In this document: piece by piece, positions 25,152 through 34,101 of the stretch | Layout of the letters: each line of letters opens with the position of its first letter | Numbering within the stretch: the first letter of the stretch is position 1 | Assembly (NCBI GenBank): GCA_028688995.1 | Contig: JAQTXB010000008.1 | Location: 1 to 64,000, forward strand | Direction of reading: 5' to 3' | Length of the DNA stretch: 64,000 nucleotides | Source of the DNA: Aliarcobacter sp. | Lineage (GTDB): Bacteria > Campylobacterota > Campylobacteria > Campylobacterales > Arcobacteraceae | Program-made: the position numbers and the translations under genes | The notes under the pieces: generated by a model | The model's input: the letters and a program-made list of their open reading frames with translations, nothing else | What the model was told of the DNA's origin: nothing | The model's database searches: none

Positions 25152-25640
25152 TTAGCTGTTTACTAAATCGCTTCTTTTCTTTAATTCATTATACACAATA
25201 GTAAATCTTCTCACATATTCTTTACTATAATTAGAGCTTTTAAAACCAGTATTGTAGTTTTTAATCATACTTAAAATATTGTTGTTAGAGTATCTTTTCC
25301 AATAAATCAACTCTTTTAACGCAAGAATTGAACTAAGATTTTTGTTTTTTCTAACTTCTTCACATAATTGTTTTGCATCACCATTACTATTAAGTCTTTT
25401 CATAGCTATATTTGTATTAATTTGATGCATTCCACAAATATAATTATTACGAGATTTAAATTTTCCCAATCTTGTTTCAACAATTCCAATTGAAGCTAAT
25501 TCAAGTCCTAAACCATAAGGTTGACCAATTTTTATAAGTGTTTTTGTTAAATTTGTTTCATTTTCTGAAAGTTCGTTGTACTTAAAATCCCAAGCAAATA
25601 AACTTACACAAAATATCAAAGTTAATATTATTAATCTCAT
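25152..25640 (-). CDS. Exported lytic-transglycosylase-like protein
   Basis: 162 residues. A signal peptide (about 1-16) ends after LFA-W. The mature domain resembles a lysozyme-like SLT domain: SIGIVETRLGKF carries the probable catalytic Glu, GMHQINTN fits the M-x-I-x-P-type helix, and MIKNYNTGF fits the third helix. Such proteins cut peptidoglycan glycan strands, often for secretion or flagellar assembly. The length is short for a full SLT protein, so activity is not certain. Confidence 0.7.
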   Translation of the reverse strand: MRLIILTLIFCVSLFAWDFKYNELSENETNLTKTLIKIGQPYGLGLELASIGIVETRLGKFKSRNNYICGMHQINTNIAMKRLNSNGDAKQLCEEVRKNKNLSSILALKELIYWKRYSNNNILSMIKNYNTGFKSSNYSKEYVRRFTIVYNELKKRSDLVNS

Positions 25641-25801
25641 TATTATTTATATTCCTATTTCTAAATTTGTCAATATTATAATTAATTAAATGTGTAAAAT
25701 TGTGTAGTCATTAAATTTTATAGTTTTTTATTAAAAGAATTATAATTTAAGTTAATTTAAAAATCATAAGTTATAATTATAAAAATAATTGGAAAAGTTG
25801 A

Positions 25802-26008
25802 TTAAGTATTTGGATTTAATTTAGCTTTTAATTTTTTAGGTAAGTGAGCAAATACCATGGTGCTATTTTTGATAAATTTATCTTTTTCATAAATTGCAAT
25901 ATCTAAACTCATAGTTTGGGTTTTAAAAGACAATAATTTTATAGTTTGATTTCTCTCTTCAAAAAAGAGATTTTCTTTACTTAAATCAATTGTTTTATTT
26001 TTTGCCAA
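25802..26008 (-). CDS. Small protein of unknown function
   Basis: 68 residues: a charged N-terminal third, then strand-forming residues (IKLLSFKTQTMSLDIAIYEKD) and a basic C-terminus ending in AKLNPNT. Soluble, no signal peptide. I recognise it only as a small conserved-looking Campylobacterota-type protein. Divergent from the TDT channel gene. Confidence 0.6.
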   Translation of the reverse strand: MAKNKTIDLSKENLFFEERNQTIKLLSFKTQTMSLDIAIYEKDKFIKNSTMVFAHLPKKLKAKLNPNT

Positions 26009-26036
26009 AACTTGCCTTTATGAATTTTTTTCTAAT

Positions 26037-26042
26037 TATAAT
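26037..26042 (+). promoter_or_regulatory. -10 box of the TDT channel gene
   Basis: Perfect TATAAT 25 bases before the ATG at 26068, SD AGGA following. Confidence 0.55.
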
Positions 26043-26067
26043 AAATTATTCTTAATAGGATTTAATA

Positions 26068-27042
26068 ATGCAAGAAGAGTCAATTAAATCAATCCCTTCA
26101 AACAGACTTCAATTTTTCCCAATAATGATGTTTGCAACTATTATGGGACTTGCTGGTTTAACTTTGGTTTATAGAAGAGGCAGTGAAGTTTTACAAATAC
26201 CTGCTTTTATTTCAACACTTATGATGATAATTACAACTATGGTATTTCTAACAGTTGTGTATACGTATATTTCAAAAATAATAAAATACAAAGATGAAGT
26301 AAAAAAAGAGTTTTCTCATCCTGTTAGAATTAACTTTTTTGCAGCTTCATCTATTTCAACACTTCTTTTATCAATGGTTTATAGACACAATATTGATTTT
26401 GTATCTGAAAGCTTATTTTTTATTGGAGCAGCTTTGCATATATTTTTTACTTTTTATACTATTAAATTTTGGATAAACAATAATCTTGAAATGCAACATT
26501 CAAATCCTGCTTGGTTTATTCCAATTGTTGGAAATTTAATTGTTCCAATTGCTGGAAAGGGTTTTGTAAATGATGCAGTATTATATTTTTATTTCTCAAT
26601 TGGTATTTTCTTTTGGATTATTTTGTTTGCAATAATTTTAAATAGAATTATTTTTCATGCGCAGTTTATGCCAAAATTTATGCCAACACTTTTTATTCTT
26701 ATTGCTCCACCTGCAATAGGCTTTATTTCGTATATAAAACTAACTGGAAACTTAGATTTTTTTGCACAAATTTTATTTAATCTTGGACTATTTTTTACAA
26801 TTTTAGTTTTTGTAATGTATAAAAATTTTATAAATATTAAGTTTTTTATCTCTTGGTGGGCATTTACTTTTCCAATGGCTGCAATTACACTAGCTACTAT
26901 TTTGATGTATGAATTAACAAACTATAGGTTTTACTCATTTTTAGCTTATTTTTTAATGATTATCACAACTATAGTAGTTTTATTGGTTGCAAGACAAACT
27001 TTAATTCATATGAAGAAAAAAGAAATTTGTATAATGGAGTAA
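26068..27042 (+). CDS. TehA/SLAC1-type (TDT family) membrane channel
   Basis: 324 residues with ten hydrophobic segments. Family landmarks: RLQFFPIMMFATIMGLAGL at the start, SNPAWFIPIVGNLIVP in the middle and FISWWAFTFPMAAITLATI near the end, as in TehA tellurite-resistance/dicarboxylate channels and plant SLAC1 anion channels. It is likely an anion channel or exporter; the ion is unknown. Monocistronic, with its own -10 box; the next gene has one too. Confidence 0.87.
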   Translation: MQEESIKSIPSNRLQFFPIMMFATIMGLAGLTLVYRRGSEVLQIPAFISTLMMIITTMVFLTVVYTYISKIIKYKDEVKKEFSHPVRINFFAASSISTLLLSMVYRHNIDFVSESLFFIGAALHIFFTFYTIKFWINNNLEMQHSNPAWFIPIVGNLIVPIAGKGFVNDAVLYFYFSIGIFFWIILFAIILNRIIFHAQFMPKFMPTLFILIAPPAIGFISYIKLTGNLDFFAQILFNLGLFFTILVFVMYKNFINIKFFISWWAFTFPMAAITLATILMYELTNYRFYSFLAYFLMIITTIVVLLVARQTLIHMKKKEICIME

Positions 27043-27071
27043 TATTTAATTTGTATTTTTCTTAAAATAGT

Positions 27072-27077
27072 TATAAT
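27072..27077 (+). promoter_or_regulatory. -10 box of the aldo/keto reductase
   Basis: Perfect TATAAT 30 bases before the ATG at 27108; SD AAGGAA lies 7-8 bases before the start. Confidence 0.5.
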
Positions 27078-27107
27078 TTATCTTTATAAAAATATGAAGG
27101 AAATATT

Positions 27108-28127
27108 ATGGATTTTAGATATATAGGAAGAAGTGGACTTCGAGTTAGTTCAATTTGTATGGGAACTATGACTTTTGGTTCAAGTACATCAAAACAAGAA
27201 GCTTTTAGAATTTTAGATAAAGCATACGATAGTGGAATAAATTTTTATGATACAGCTGAGATTTATCCAGTTCCACCAAAAAAATCTTATGAGGGAACAA
27301 CTGAATTAATCGTAGGTGAATGGTTAAAAACAAAAGAGAGAGATTCGATAATCCTTGCTACAAAAGTAAGTGGAGCAGCTTCAGGATGGTTTGTTCCACC
27401 AACTCGTCATGGCTTAACAGCAATTGATTCTTTTCATATAAAAAGAGCAGTTGAGGGAAGTTTAAAAAGACTTGATACTGATTATATCGACCTTTATCAG
27501 ATGCATTGGCCTGATACTATTGTGCCAATTGAAGAGTCTTTAAAAGCTTTTGACGACTTAGTTCAGCAGGGAAAAGTGAGATATATAGGAAGTTCAAATG
27601 ACACAGCTTATGGTTTAACAAAAGCAAATGAAACTTCAAAAAATAAAAATCTAACAAGATTTGAATCTATTCAAAATAATTTTTCACTTTTAAATCCTAG
27701 ATTTTTAGATGAATTATCAACAGTTTGTAAAAAAGAGAATATCTCTTTACTTCCATATTCTCCAATTGGTGGAGGAGTTTTAAGTGGGAAATATAATAAT
27801 GCTTTTTATCCAGAAGATGCAAGATTTACAGCTTATATGAGACATGAAAGTCCAAGAGTTCAAGCACAAGCTACAAGATTTGTAAATGATAAAACAATTG
27901 CAGCAACTGCAAAATATATTGAACTAGCTCGTGAGTATGGAATTTCACCAGTTACTTTAGCTGTTGCATATTCTAAACATTTTGATTTTGTTGCTTCTAC
28001 TATTATTGGAGCAAGAACTCTTAATCAATTAGATGAATCATTAGCAGCATTTAAATTTAAAATAGATGATGAATTATTTTCAAAAATAGAAATTATCCAA
28101 AAAGAAATATTATATCCAATGGGATAA
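27108..28127 (+). CDS. Aldo/keto reductase
   Basis: 339 residues, an eight-stranded TIM barrel of the aldo/keto reductase family. RYIGRSGLRVS at the start, NFYDTAEIYP with the catalytic Asp and Tyr, YIDLYQMHWPD with the His, and a C-terminal TIIGARTLNQLDE NADPH-binding block are all intact. It reduces aldehydes or ketones with NADPH; similar to the Tas/YajO branch by its extra loop (ATKVSGAASGWFVPP). The natural substrate cannot be told. Confidence 0.9.
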   Translation: MDFRYIGRSGLRVSSICMGTMTFGSSTSKQEAFRILDKAYDSGINFYDTAEIYPVPPKKSYEGTTELIVGEWLKTKERDSIILATKVSGAASGWFVPPTRHGLTAIDSFHIKRAVEGSLKRLDTDYIDLYQMHWPDTIVPIEESLKAFDDLVQQGKVRYIGSSNDTAYGLTKANETSKNKNLTRFESIQNNFSLLNPRFLDELSTVCKKENISLLPYSPIGGGVLSGKYNNAFYPEDARFTAYMRHESPRVQAQATRFVNDKTIAATAKYIELAREYGISPVTLAVAYSKHFDFVASTIIGARTLNQLDESLAAFKFKIDDELFSKIEIIQKEILYPMG

Positions 28128-28215
28128 AGTTATTTTTTCCTATTCTTAGGCTCTTTTAATCTTTAATTTAAAAATAACATAATAGAATATTCGTTATTTT
28201 TGCAGAAGGATAAGA

Positions 28216-30759
28216 ATGAAAGATTTGACAATAGGGAAAAAGTTCACATTAATAAACATAATAGTGACAATATTAGTTTTAGTTATAGGTTATTTTATAC
28301 TTAATAAATATAAAAATGATCTAACTAAAGAAGTTTACAATGACGTGAAAATAGAGTTAGAAACATTATCAAAAATAAAAATTGAAGGTAAGTTTGAAGT
28401 TGGTATTTCAAATGCAATTTCTATTTCAAACGATTCTTCAATTAAAAATGCGTTAGCTTCAAATAACAGACAAATGGCTATTGATGCACTTGCAACTCTA
28501 TCTGATAATATGAAAAAATCAACACCTTTTCAAAATATTCAAATTCATATTCATACAAAAGATAACCACTCTTTTTTAAGATCATGGAAGCCAGAAAAAT
28601 TTGGGGATGATTTAAGCTCTTTTAGGGCAAGTGTTGTAAAAGTTAATAGTGAAAAAACAGCTGTTAATACTTTTGAAGTGGGAGATGCAGGATTAAGTAT
28701 TCGTTCTGTTGTTCCGATATTTGATGAAAATCAAAAACATGTGGGTTCTATGGAGTTTATGCAAGGAATAAATTCAGTTGCAACTTCGTTTGATGAACAA
28801 GGTAAAGCTTTTTTACTTTTAATGGATAGTAAATTAGCTGTTTCTGAAGTAAAAGCAGAGAATAAATTAAATAATTATCTAATCTCTCAAAAATTTATTA
28901 ATAAAGAGTTTTTAGAAGATAGTAAAAAAATAGATTTTAATAAATTATTCAATGACAAATATTTAATATCAGAGAAATATTTTTATACTTATATAGATAT
29001 AGTTGATTTTAATGGTAAAAAGCTAGGAATTGCACTAACAGCACAACCTAAAGAAACAATTCAAATTGCTATTAATCATGCTTCATATATTATTTGGGTT
29101 GCATTAATTATTTTAGTTGTTGCTTTATTTATTACAATGCTTATCTCTTTATTAAATATGAAAAATAATATCCTAGCTCCAATATTTAATTTAAAAAATT
29201 CAATAGATTCAATTAGTTCAAATAATTCATCTCAAAGTTCAAGAATTGAGGTGAAGTCAAATGATGAAATTGGAGATGTAGTAAATAGTTTTAATAATTA
29301 TTTAGATTTTATTGAAAAAGGTTTAATTCAAGACCATATAGTAATTGAAGAATCAAGACAAATAATTGGAAAAGTTAATGCTGGATTATTAAATGATAGA
29401 GTAAAAGGAAAAGCGCATTCAGAAGGAGTTAGTTCTTTAGTAAGTGAGATTAATAGTATGATTGAGAGAATGCAAAAAAATCTTACTATATTAAGTGAAA
29501 CATTAGTTGCCCTATCAAATGCAAGATATGATTATCAAATACCACATATTGGGAATTTAACAGGAATGGTAGCTTCTTTATTAAGTGGAGCAAAAGTTAC
29601 ACAATCTTCAATTAATGAAGTTATGTGTTTAATAGAAAAATCAAATAATGAATTAACTTCAAGTGCAAATGAGTTAGAAAATGCATCTAAAAAATTAAGT
29701 AATTCATCTAACATTCAAGCGGCTTCACTTGAAGAAACAGCAGCTGCAATAGAAGAGATTTCTGCAACTGTTTCAAGAAGTAGTGAAAATGCTGTTAAAA
29801 TGGCTTTATATGCTACAAATGTTACAAAATCAAGTAATACTGGAAAAGAATTAGCTTACAAAACAGCTACTTCTATGGAAGAGATAAATAATCAAGTAAT
29901 TGCAATAAATGAAGCTATTTCAGTAATTGACCAAATTGCATTCCAAACAAATATTCTTTCATTAAATGCTGCCGTTGAAGCTGCAACCGCTGGAGAAGCA
30001 GGTAAAGGATTTGCTGTAGTTGCAGCAGAGGTGCGAAATCTAGCTTCAAGAAGTGCTGATGCTGCAAATGAGATAAAAACAATAGTTTCAAATGCAACTG
30101 TAAAAGCCAAAGAAGGAAAAGAAATTACTTCAAAAATGATTGAAGGTTATAACGATTTAAATGAAAATATTGTAATTACTACAAAATTAATTGAAGATGT
30201 TGCAAATGCTTCAAAAGAGCAACAATTAGCTATGGCACAGATTAATGATACGGTTAATTCACTTGACCAAGCAACTCAACAAAATGCAGCATTGGCTTCT
30301 ACAATAAATGATATGGCAACAAAAACATCAAATTTAGTAACACATTTACAAAGTACAATAAATCAAACAAGTTTTGATAGAAATGCACACAAAAGAGTTT
30401 GTGATACAAATCTGATTATTGATATAAATAGATTAAAATCTGACCATATTAATTTTAAAAATGTAAATTTTGCCCAATGTAAAGAGGGATTTAAATTTAC
30501 AGTTAAAAATGCCCATGAATGTAATTTAGGAAAATGGTTAGATGCAAATGAAGATAAACATTTTGCAAAAACAAAAGAATGGAGTGATTTAAAAATTGCT
30601 CACAAAAAAGTACATGAATATGTACAAAAAACTGTTGATTTATATGCTGAAAAAGCTGAAAATGAACAAATATTTACAACAACAAAAGTAATTGAAGATA
30701 ATATTGAAATAGTATTTGATTTATTAAATAAAATCAGAGAAATTAACTGCTCTAATTAA
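28216..30759 (+). CDS. Methyl-accepting chemotaxis protein with Cache sensor and CZB domain
   Basis: 847 residues. TM1 about 9-28; a periplasmic dCache-like sensor (about 35-285) with an SFLRSW motif; TM2 about 290-313; HAMP about 315-370; long signalling coiled coil with the highly conserved tip at about 570-610; and a C-terminal CZB (chemoreceptor zinc-binding) domain (about 735-830) showing DHINFKN, the Cys in HECNLGKWL and HKKVHEYV, the three His and one Cys zinc ligands. CZB receptors respond to zinc or to hypochlorous acid through the Cys. The sensor is homologous to that of the HD-GYP protein at 6431. Terminated by a clear hairpin. Confidence 0.93.
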   Translation: MKDLTIGKKFTLINIIVTILVLVIGYFILNKYKNDLTKEVYNDVKIELETLSKIKIEGKFEVGISNAISISNDSSIKNALASNNRQMAIDALATLSDNMKKSTPFQNIQIHIHTKDNHSFLRSWKPEKFGDDLSSFRASVVKVNSEKTAVNTFEVGDAGLSIRSVVPIFDENQKHVGSMEFMQGINSVATSFDEQGKAFLLLMDSKLAVSEVKAENKLNNYLISQKFINKEFLEDSKKIDFNKLFNDKYLISEKYFYTYIDIVDFNGKKLGIALTAQPKETIQIAINHASYIIWVALIILVVALFITMLISLLNMKNNILAPIFNLKNSIDSISSNNSSQSSRIEVKSNDEIGDVVNSFNNYLDFIEKGLIQDHIVIEESRQIIGKVNAGLLNDRVKGKAHSEGVSSLVSEINSMIERMQKNLTILSETLVALSNARYDYQIPHIGNLTGMVASLLSGAKVTQSSINEVMCLIEKSNNELTSSANELENASKKLSNSSNIQAASLEETAAAIEEISATVSRSSENAVKMALYATNVTKSSNTGKELAYKTATSMEEINNQVIAINEAISVIDQIAFQTNILSLNAAVEAATAGEAGKGFAVVAAEVRNLASRSADAANEIKTIVSNATVKAKEGKEITSKMIEGYNDLNENIVITTKLIEDVANASKEQQLAMAQINDTVNSLDQATQQNAALASTINDMATKTSNLVTHLQSTINQTSFDRNAHKRVCDTNLIIDINRLKSDHINFKNVNFAQCKEGFKFTVKNAHECNLGKWLDANEDKHFAKTKEWSDLKIAHKKVHEYVQKTVDLYAEKAENEQIFTTTKVIEDNIEIVFDLLNKIREINCSN

Positions 30760-30777
30760 TTAAAAATTTACTCATAA

Positions 30778-30820
30778 TTAAGATATACATCTATTAAAGT
30801 AGGGTGTATCTTAATTTTTT
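30778..30820 (+). terminator. Intrinsic terminator after the CZB chemoreceptor
   Basis: TTAAGATA and TATCTTAA (30778-30785 and 30807-30814) form the base of a stem that continues with partial pairing inward, followed by six T residues. It is 18 bases after the stop codon. Confidence 0.78.
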
Positions 30821-30881
30821 AACCCTTTTTAAATTATTATAAATTTAATTATAAAATTAATAAATTTAGATTTTTTTAGTG

Positions 30882-30887
30882 TATAAT
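30882..30887 (+). promoter_or_regulatory. -10 box of the PAS-GGDEF-EAL gene
   Basis: Perfect TATAAT 84 bases before the ATG at 30972, giving a long AT-rich leader of about 75 bases with AAAGG as SD. Confidence 0.5.
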
Positions 30888-30971
30888 CACCACATTAACT
30901 ATTAATAGCTATATAAAATAAACTGAAAAATTATTATTATTTTATTATTTATTTGAAAAAGGTATAACTTT

Positions 30972-32594
30972 ATGAATCCAACTTTACAAACTGATAATTT
31001 CTTAAAACTTATTTCAAAACATTTACCAGATATGTTGTGGGCTAAGGATTTAGAGGGTAGATATTTATATGCAAATGATTCAATTTGTAAAAATCTTCTA
31101 ATGGCTACTCCTGAAGAAGTAATAGGACAATTTGATGTTTTTTTTGCCACAAGAGAAAGAAATAAACATCCCGAAAATAAGCAATGGCATACTTTTGGAG
31201 AGTTATGTTTTAATTCTGATTATGTAGTTCTTGAGAATATGAAACCAATGAGATTTGAAGAGTATGGAAATATAAAAGGGGAACTTGTTTATTTAGATGT
31301 AAATAAAGCTCCTTTACATGATGAAGAAGGGAATTTAATAGGAACTATTGGAAGTGGAAGGGATATTACTGCTCAAGTTCTATTGAAAAAAGAGAATGAA
31401 AAGCTTGCCTATTTTGACCAACTAACAACTTTACCAAATAGACAAAAAATACTTTTAGATATAAATATGAAAACACCAACCGCATGTGTTATTTTTAATA
31501 TTGATGAATTTAAAGAGGTAAATGATTTTTTTGGTACGGAAAATGGAGATAAAATTTTACATGATATTGCTCTTTGGTTTTTAAAATTAGATTTGGAAAC
31601 ATATAGAATTGATGGGGATGAATTTGCTATTTTATATTATGAAGATATTACTCTTGAGATGATAAAACATAATGTAGAAAATCTTTTATCTTTATTTGAA
31701 GAAGAGTTATTTCATATTGAAGATGAAAATATTCATATTCAATTATCTGCTGGAATTGCAAAGGCTAAAGATAGACTTCTTACAAAAGCAGATATTGCTG
31801 TGCATTATGCAAGAGAACAAAAGATAAAAATTGCAGTTTATGAAGAAAACGCAAATATAGAAGAAAAGTACAAAAAAAATATAGCAATGGCAACTTCAAT
31901 AAGAGAAGCATTACTTGATAATAGAATAATTTGTCACTATCAAGCTGTTATGGATTTAAAAACTGGAGAAATCAGTAAATATGAGACTTTAGTTAGAATG
32001 ATTGATACGAACAATGAAATTGTTCCACCTTTAAGTTTTTTACCAATTGCAAAAAAGATGAAACTCTATTCTCACATTACAAAAGAGGTTATTCATCAAT
32101 CTTGTAATACTTTTAAAGATAGAACGGAGACCTTTTCTGTGAACTTATCTATAGATGATATAAAAGATGCAAATACAGTTCAAGAAATAATAAGTACAAT
32201 CATAAAAACAAATACAGCTTCACGAATTATTTTTGAGATATTAGAATCTGAAGGAATCGAAAATTATGATGAAGTTGAAAGTTTTATTACTCAAATAAAA
32301 TCATTGGGAGCAAAAATTGCCATAGATGATTTTGGGACAGGTTATTCAAATTTTGAGCATATTTTAAAGTTGAATGTAGATTATATTAAAATCGATGGTT
32401 CTTTAATAAAAAATATTGAAGAGAATAAAAAACATCAAATTATAGTAGAAACAATCGTAGACTTTGCAAAAAAAATGGGTTCAAAAACCATTGCTGAATA
32501 CGTGTATAATGAAAATATTTTTTCAATAGTTAAAAATATAGATGTAGACTTTGCACAAGGTTTTTATATTGGAAAACCTGATATATTAGAATAA
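30972..32594 (+). CDS. PAS-GGDEF-EAL c-di-GMP protein, probably a phosphodiesterase
   Basis: 540 residues, soluble. PAS (about 10-145) with a PAC-like tail ending GSGRDITAQ; a GGDEF domain (about 150-300) in which the signature is IDGDEF, so the first Gly is replaced; and an EAL domain (about 305-540) with ETLVR in place of EALxR, DDFGTGYSNF, VDYIKIDGS and QGFYIGKP. The EAL catalytic acids look conserved, whereas the cyclase site is altered, so hydrolysis with GGDEF as a regulator is the more likely activity. PAS may bind heme, flavin or a small ligand; no cofactor residue is certain. Stand-alone gene. Confidence 0.9.
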   Translation: MNPTLQTDNFLKLISKHLPDMLWAKDLEGRYLYANDSICKNLLMATPEEVIGQFDVFFATRERNKHPENKQWHTFGELCFNSDYVVLENMKPMRFEEYGNIKGELVYLDVNKAPLHDEEGNLIGTIGSGRDITAQVLLKKENEKLAYFDQLTTLPNRQKILLDINMKTPTACVIFNIDEFKEVNDFFGTENGDKILHDIALWFLKLDLETYRIDGDEFAILYYEDITLEMIKHNVENLLSLFEEELFHIEDENIHIQLSAGIAKAKDRLLTKADIAVHYAREQKIKIAVYEENANIEEKYKKNIAMATSIREALLDNRIICHYQAVMDLKTGEISKYETLVRMIDTNNEIVPPLSFLPIAKKMKLYSHITKEVIHQSCNTFKDRTETFSVNLSIDDIKDANTVQEIISTIIKTNTASRIIFEILESEGIENYDEVESFITQIKSLGAKIAIDDFGTGYSNFEHILKLNVDYIKIDGSLIKNIEENKKHQIIVETIVDFAKKMGSKTIAEYVYNENIFSIVKNIDVDFAQGFYIGKPDILE

Positions 32595-32623
32595 ATTAGT
32601 AATAGAAATAAGAGTTTATATTC

Positions 32624-33022
32624 CTATTCACTAAAATTTGCAAAAGCACCTTCAGCACTTGGAATACTTCTGTAGTGAGTTTTAGTTAGTCTTACATTGC
32701 TTGTTTTAAGATCACATATTGCAATTCTAAAATTAGAACCCATAACTGGTTCTACAATACAAATAATTTTATCTTCAATTTGTCTTGTAGCATAAATAGT
32801 ACCTTGCAGGTTAGTAAAAAAATACTTCGGATAACTTAATGGTGTTATTTCAACAATATCTATAGATTCTTGATTTTCAAGAGTTTGCATTATATCCATA
32901 GCATCATCATAACTCTCAAATTGAATACACCAGTCATCAAATTTTTTATTAAAATGTTCTAAATCTTCATCTAGAAATCCACCAACTAAAGACTGTAAAG
33001 CAAAAATAGACACAAAAGACAC
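32624..33022 (-). CDS. Soluble protein of unknown function
   Basis: 132 residues, a mixed alpha/beta pattern with an acidic N-terminal half (LDEDLEHFNKKFDDWC) and a C-terminal half with GSNFRIAICDLK and ANFSE. No signal peptide or membrane segment. I do not recognise the family. Divergent from ybgC over 156 bases that contain two inverted repeats. Confidence 0.6.
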   Translation of the reverse strand: MSFVSIFALQSLVGGFLDEDLEHFNKKFDDWCIQFESYDDAMDIMQTLENQESIDIVEITPLSYPKYFFTNLQGTIYATRQIEDKIICIVEPVMGSNFRIAICDLKTSNVRLTKTHYRSIPSAEGAFANFSE

Positions 33023-33074
33023 CTTTTAAATATAAGTAGTTTAAAAATAGATTTTAACATAATTAACTTTTAAA

Positions 33075-33107
33075 TCTAAGAATGGCTAAAATCAACATCT
33101 TCTTAGA
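33075..33107. repeat. 8-bp inverted repeat between divergent genes
   Basis: TCTAAGAA (33075-33082) and TTCTTAGA (33100-33107) are exact reverse complements with a 17-base spacer, in the region upstream of both 33022 and 33179. Similar spacer length to the repeat before cobB. Confidence 0.45.
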
Positions 33108-33126
33108 ATAAAATTAACATCCCCTT

Positions 33127-33142
33127 TACACTTAAGAGTGTA
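33127..33142. repeat. Short palindromic hairpin upstream of ybgC
   Basis: TACACT-TAAG-AGTGTA, a 6-bp stem with a 4-base loop, 37 bases before the GTG start of ybgC. No T tract; a regulator site or a leader hairpin. Confidence 0.4.
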
Positions 33143-33178
33143 GAATAAACCTAAATGTTAAATATATGGAGTTGTTTG

Positions 33179-33538
33179 GTGATTATAAGAGTCTATTATG
33201 AAGACACAGATTGTGGTGGTGTTGTTTATTATGCAAACTATTTAAAATTTTGTGAAAGGGCTAGGTCAGAGCTTTTTTTTCAAAAAGGTTTATCTCCACA
33301 CAAAGATAATGAGTTTTTTGTGGTAAAAAGTGTTCAAGCAGATTATATTAAATCAGCTGTTTTTGGGGATATTTTAAAAGTAACAACAAAATTAGTTGAG
33401 AGGAAATCAGCTTCAATTGTTATGTATCAAGAGGTTTTTAGGAATGAGGAGCTTTTATTTAAAGCTACATTTAAATTGGCATTTCTAAAAGATTTCAAAC
33501 CATCAAAAATTCCTTCTGAATTTTTTGAGATATTCTAA
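33179..33538 (+). CDS. ybgC: YbgC-type acyl-CoA thioesterase, GTG start
   Basis: 119 residues when read from GTG at 33179. The hotdog 4-hydroxybenzoyl-CoA/YbgC signature YYEDTDCGGVVYYANYL contains the catalytic Asp, followed by ERARSEL. An upstream ATG at 33155 would add 8 residues (MLNIWSCL) not found in the family; GGAG at 33168-33171 is positioned for the GTG. YbgC hydrolyses short-chain or ACP-linked acyl thioesters, often near tol-pal genes, which are not in the window. It is followed after 11 bases by the PLD gene. Confidence 0.87.
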   Translation: MIIRVYYEDTDCGGVVYYANYLKFCERARSELFFQKGLSPHKDNEFFVVKSVQADYIKSAVFGDILKVTTKLVERKSASIVMYQEVFRNEELLFKATFKLAFLKDFKPSKIPSEFFEIF

Positions 33539-33549
33539 AAGGAAAAAAC

Positions 33550-34014
33550 ATGTTTAAAATAATTTTTATTACGCTTTTTTTAGTTCTTAATCTGTTCTCA
33601 AATGAGGTTTATATTCTTCCAAAACAAGGTGAAGAAATAAAAGATAAAATAAGTGAATCAATTTTAAATTCAAAGTCTGAGATATTGATTGCAATGTATA
33701 ATTTTTCATACAAAAAATTTGCAAAAGATTTAGTAGATGCCTCAAAAAAAGGTGTAAAAGTCACTGTATATCTTGATAGCAAAAAAGTAAAAGAGGATTC
33801 TGATATTTCTGATTTCCTTACAAAAAATAATATAAAAGTGGTTCTTGTAAAAGATAAAATGCATTTAAAAGTGGCACTCATTGATTCAAAAACTGCTATT
33901 TTTGGAAGTACAAATTGGACAAAAGAGTCATTTGAAGAAAATTATGAGTTGATTTATATCAGTGATGACAAAAATATTGTTGATAAACTCAAATCTTTTA
34001 TAAAATCTCTTTAA
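33550..34014 (+). CDS. Exported phospholipase D-like protein (Nuc-type endonuclease)
   Basis: 154 residues. Signal peptide about 1-18. One HKD motif: H105, K107, D112 followed by GSTN (119-122). A single HKD per chain is the arrangement of the Nuc/BfiL nucleases, which work as dimers, unlike two-motif phospholipases. The product is probably a periplasmic endonuclease or phosphodiesterase. It is 11 bases after ybgC, likely in one operon, and ends 87 bases before the protease gene. Confidence 0.85.
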   Translation: MFKIIFITLFLVLNLFSNEVYILPKQGEEIKDKISESILNSKSEILIAMYNFSYKKFAKDLVDASKKGVKVTVYLDSKKVKEDSDISDFLTKNNIKVVLVKDKMHLKVALIDSKTAIFGSTNWTKESFEENYELIYISDDKNIVDKLKSFIKSL

Positions 34015-34101
34015 ACCCATAAAAGCAAGAATTTTACATATTATCAAGCATTAAAGTAGTATCATAATGATAGAAAATATCATTAAAAAAGGATTATTAC
34101 T

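Noticed and set aside
33155..33178. ybgC from the ATG at 33155
   Set aside because: GGAG is correctly spaced for the GTG at 33179, where the family homology begins.
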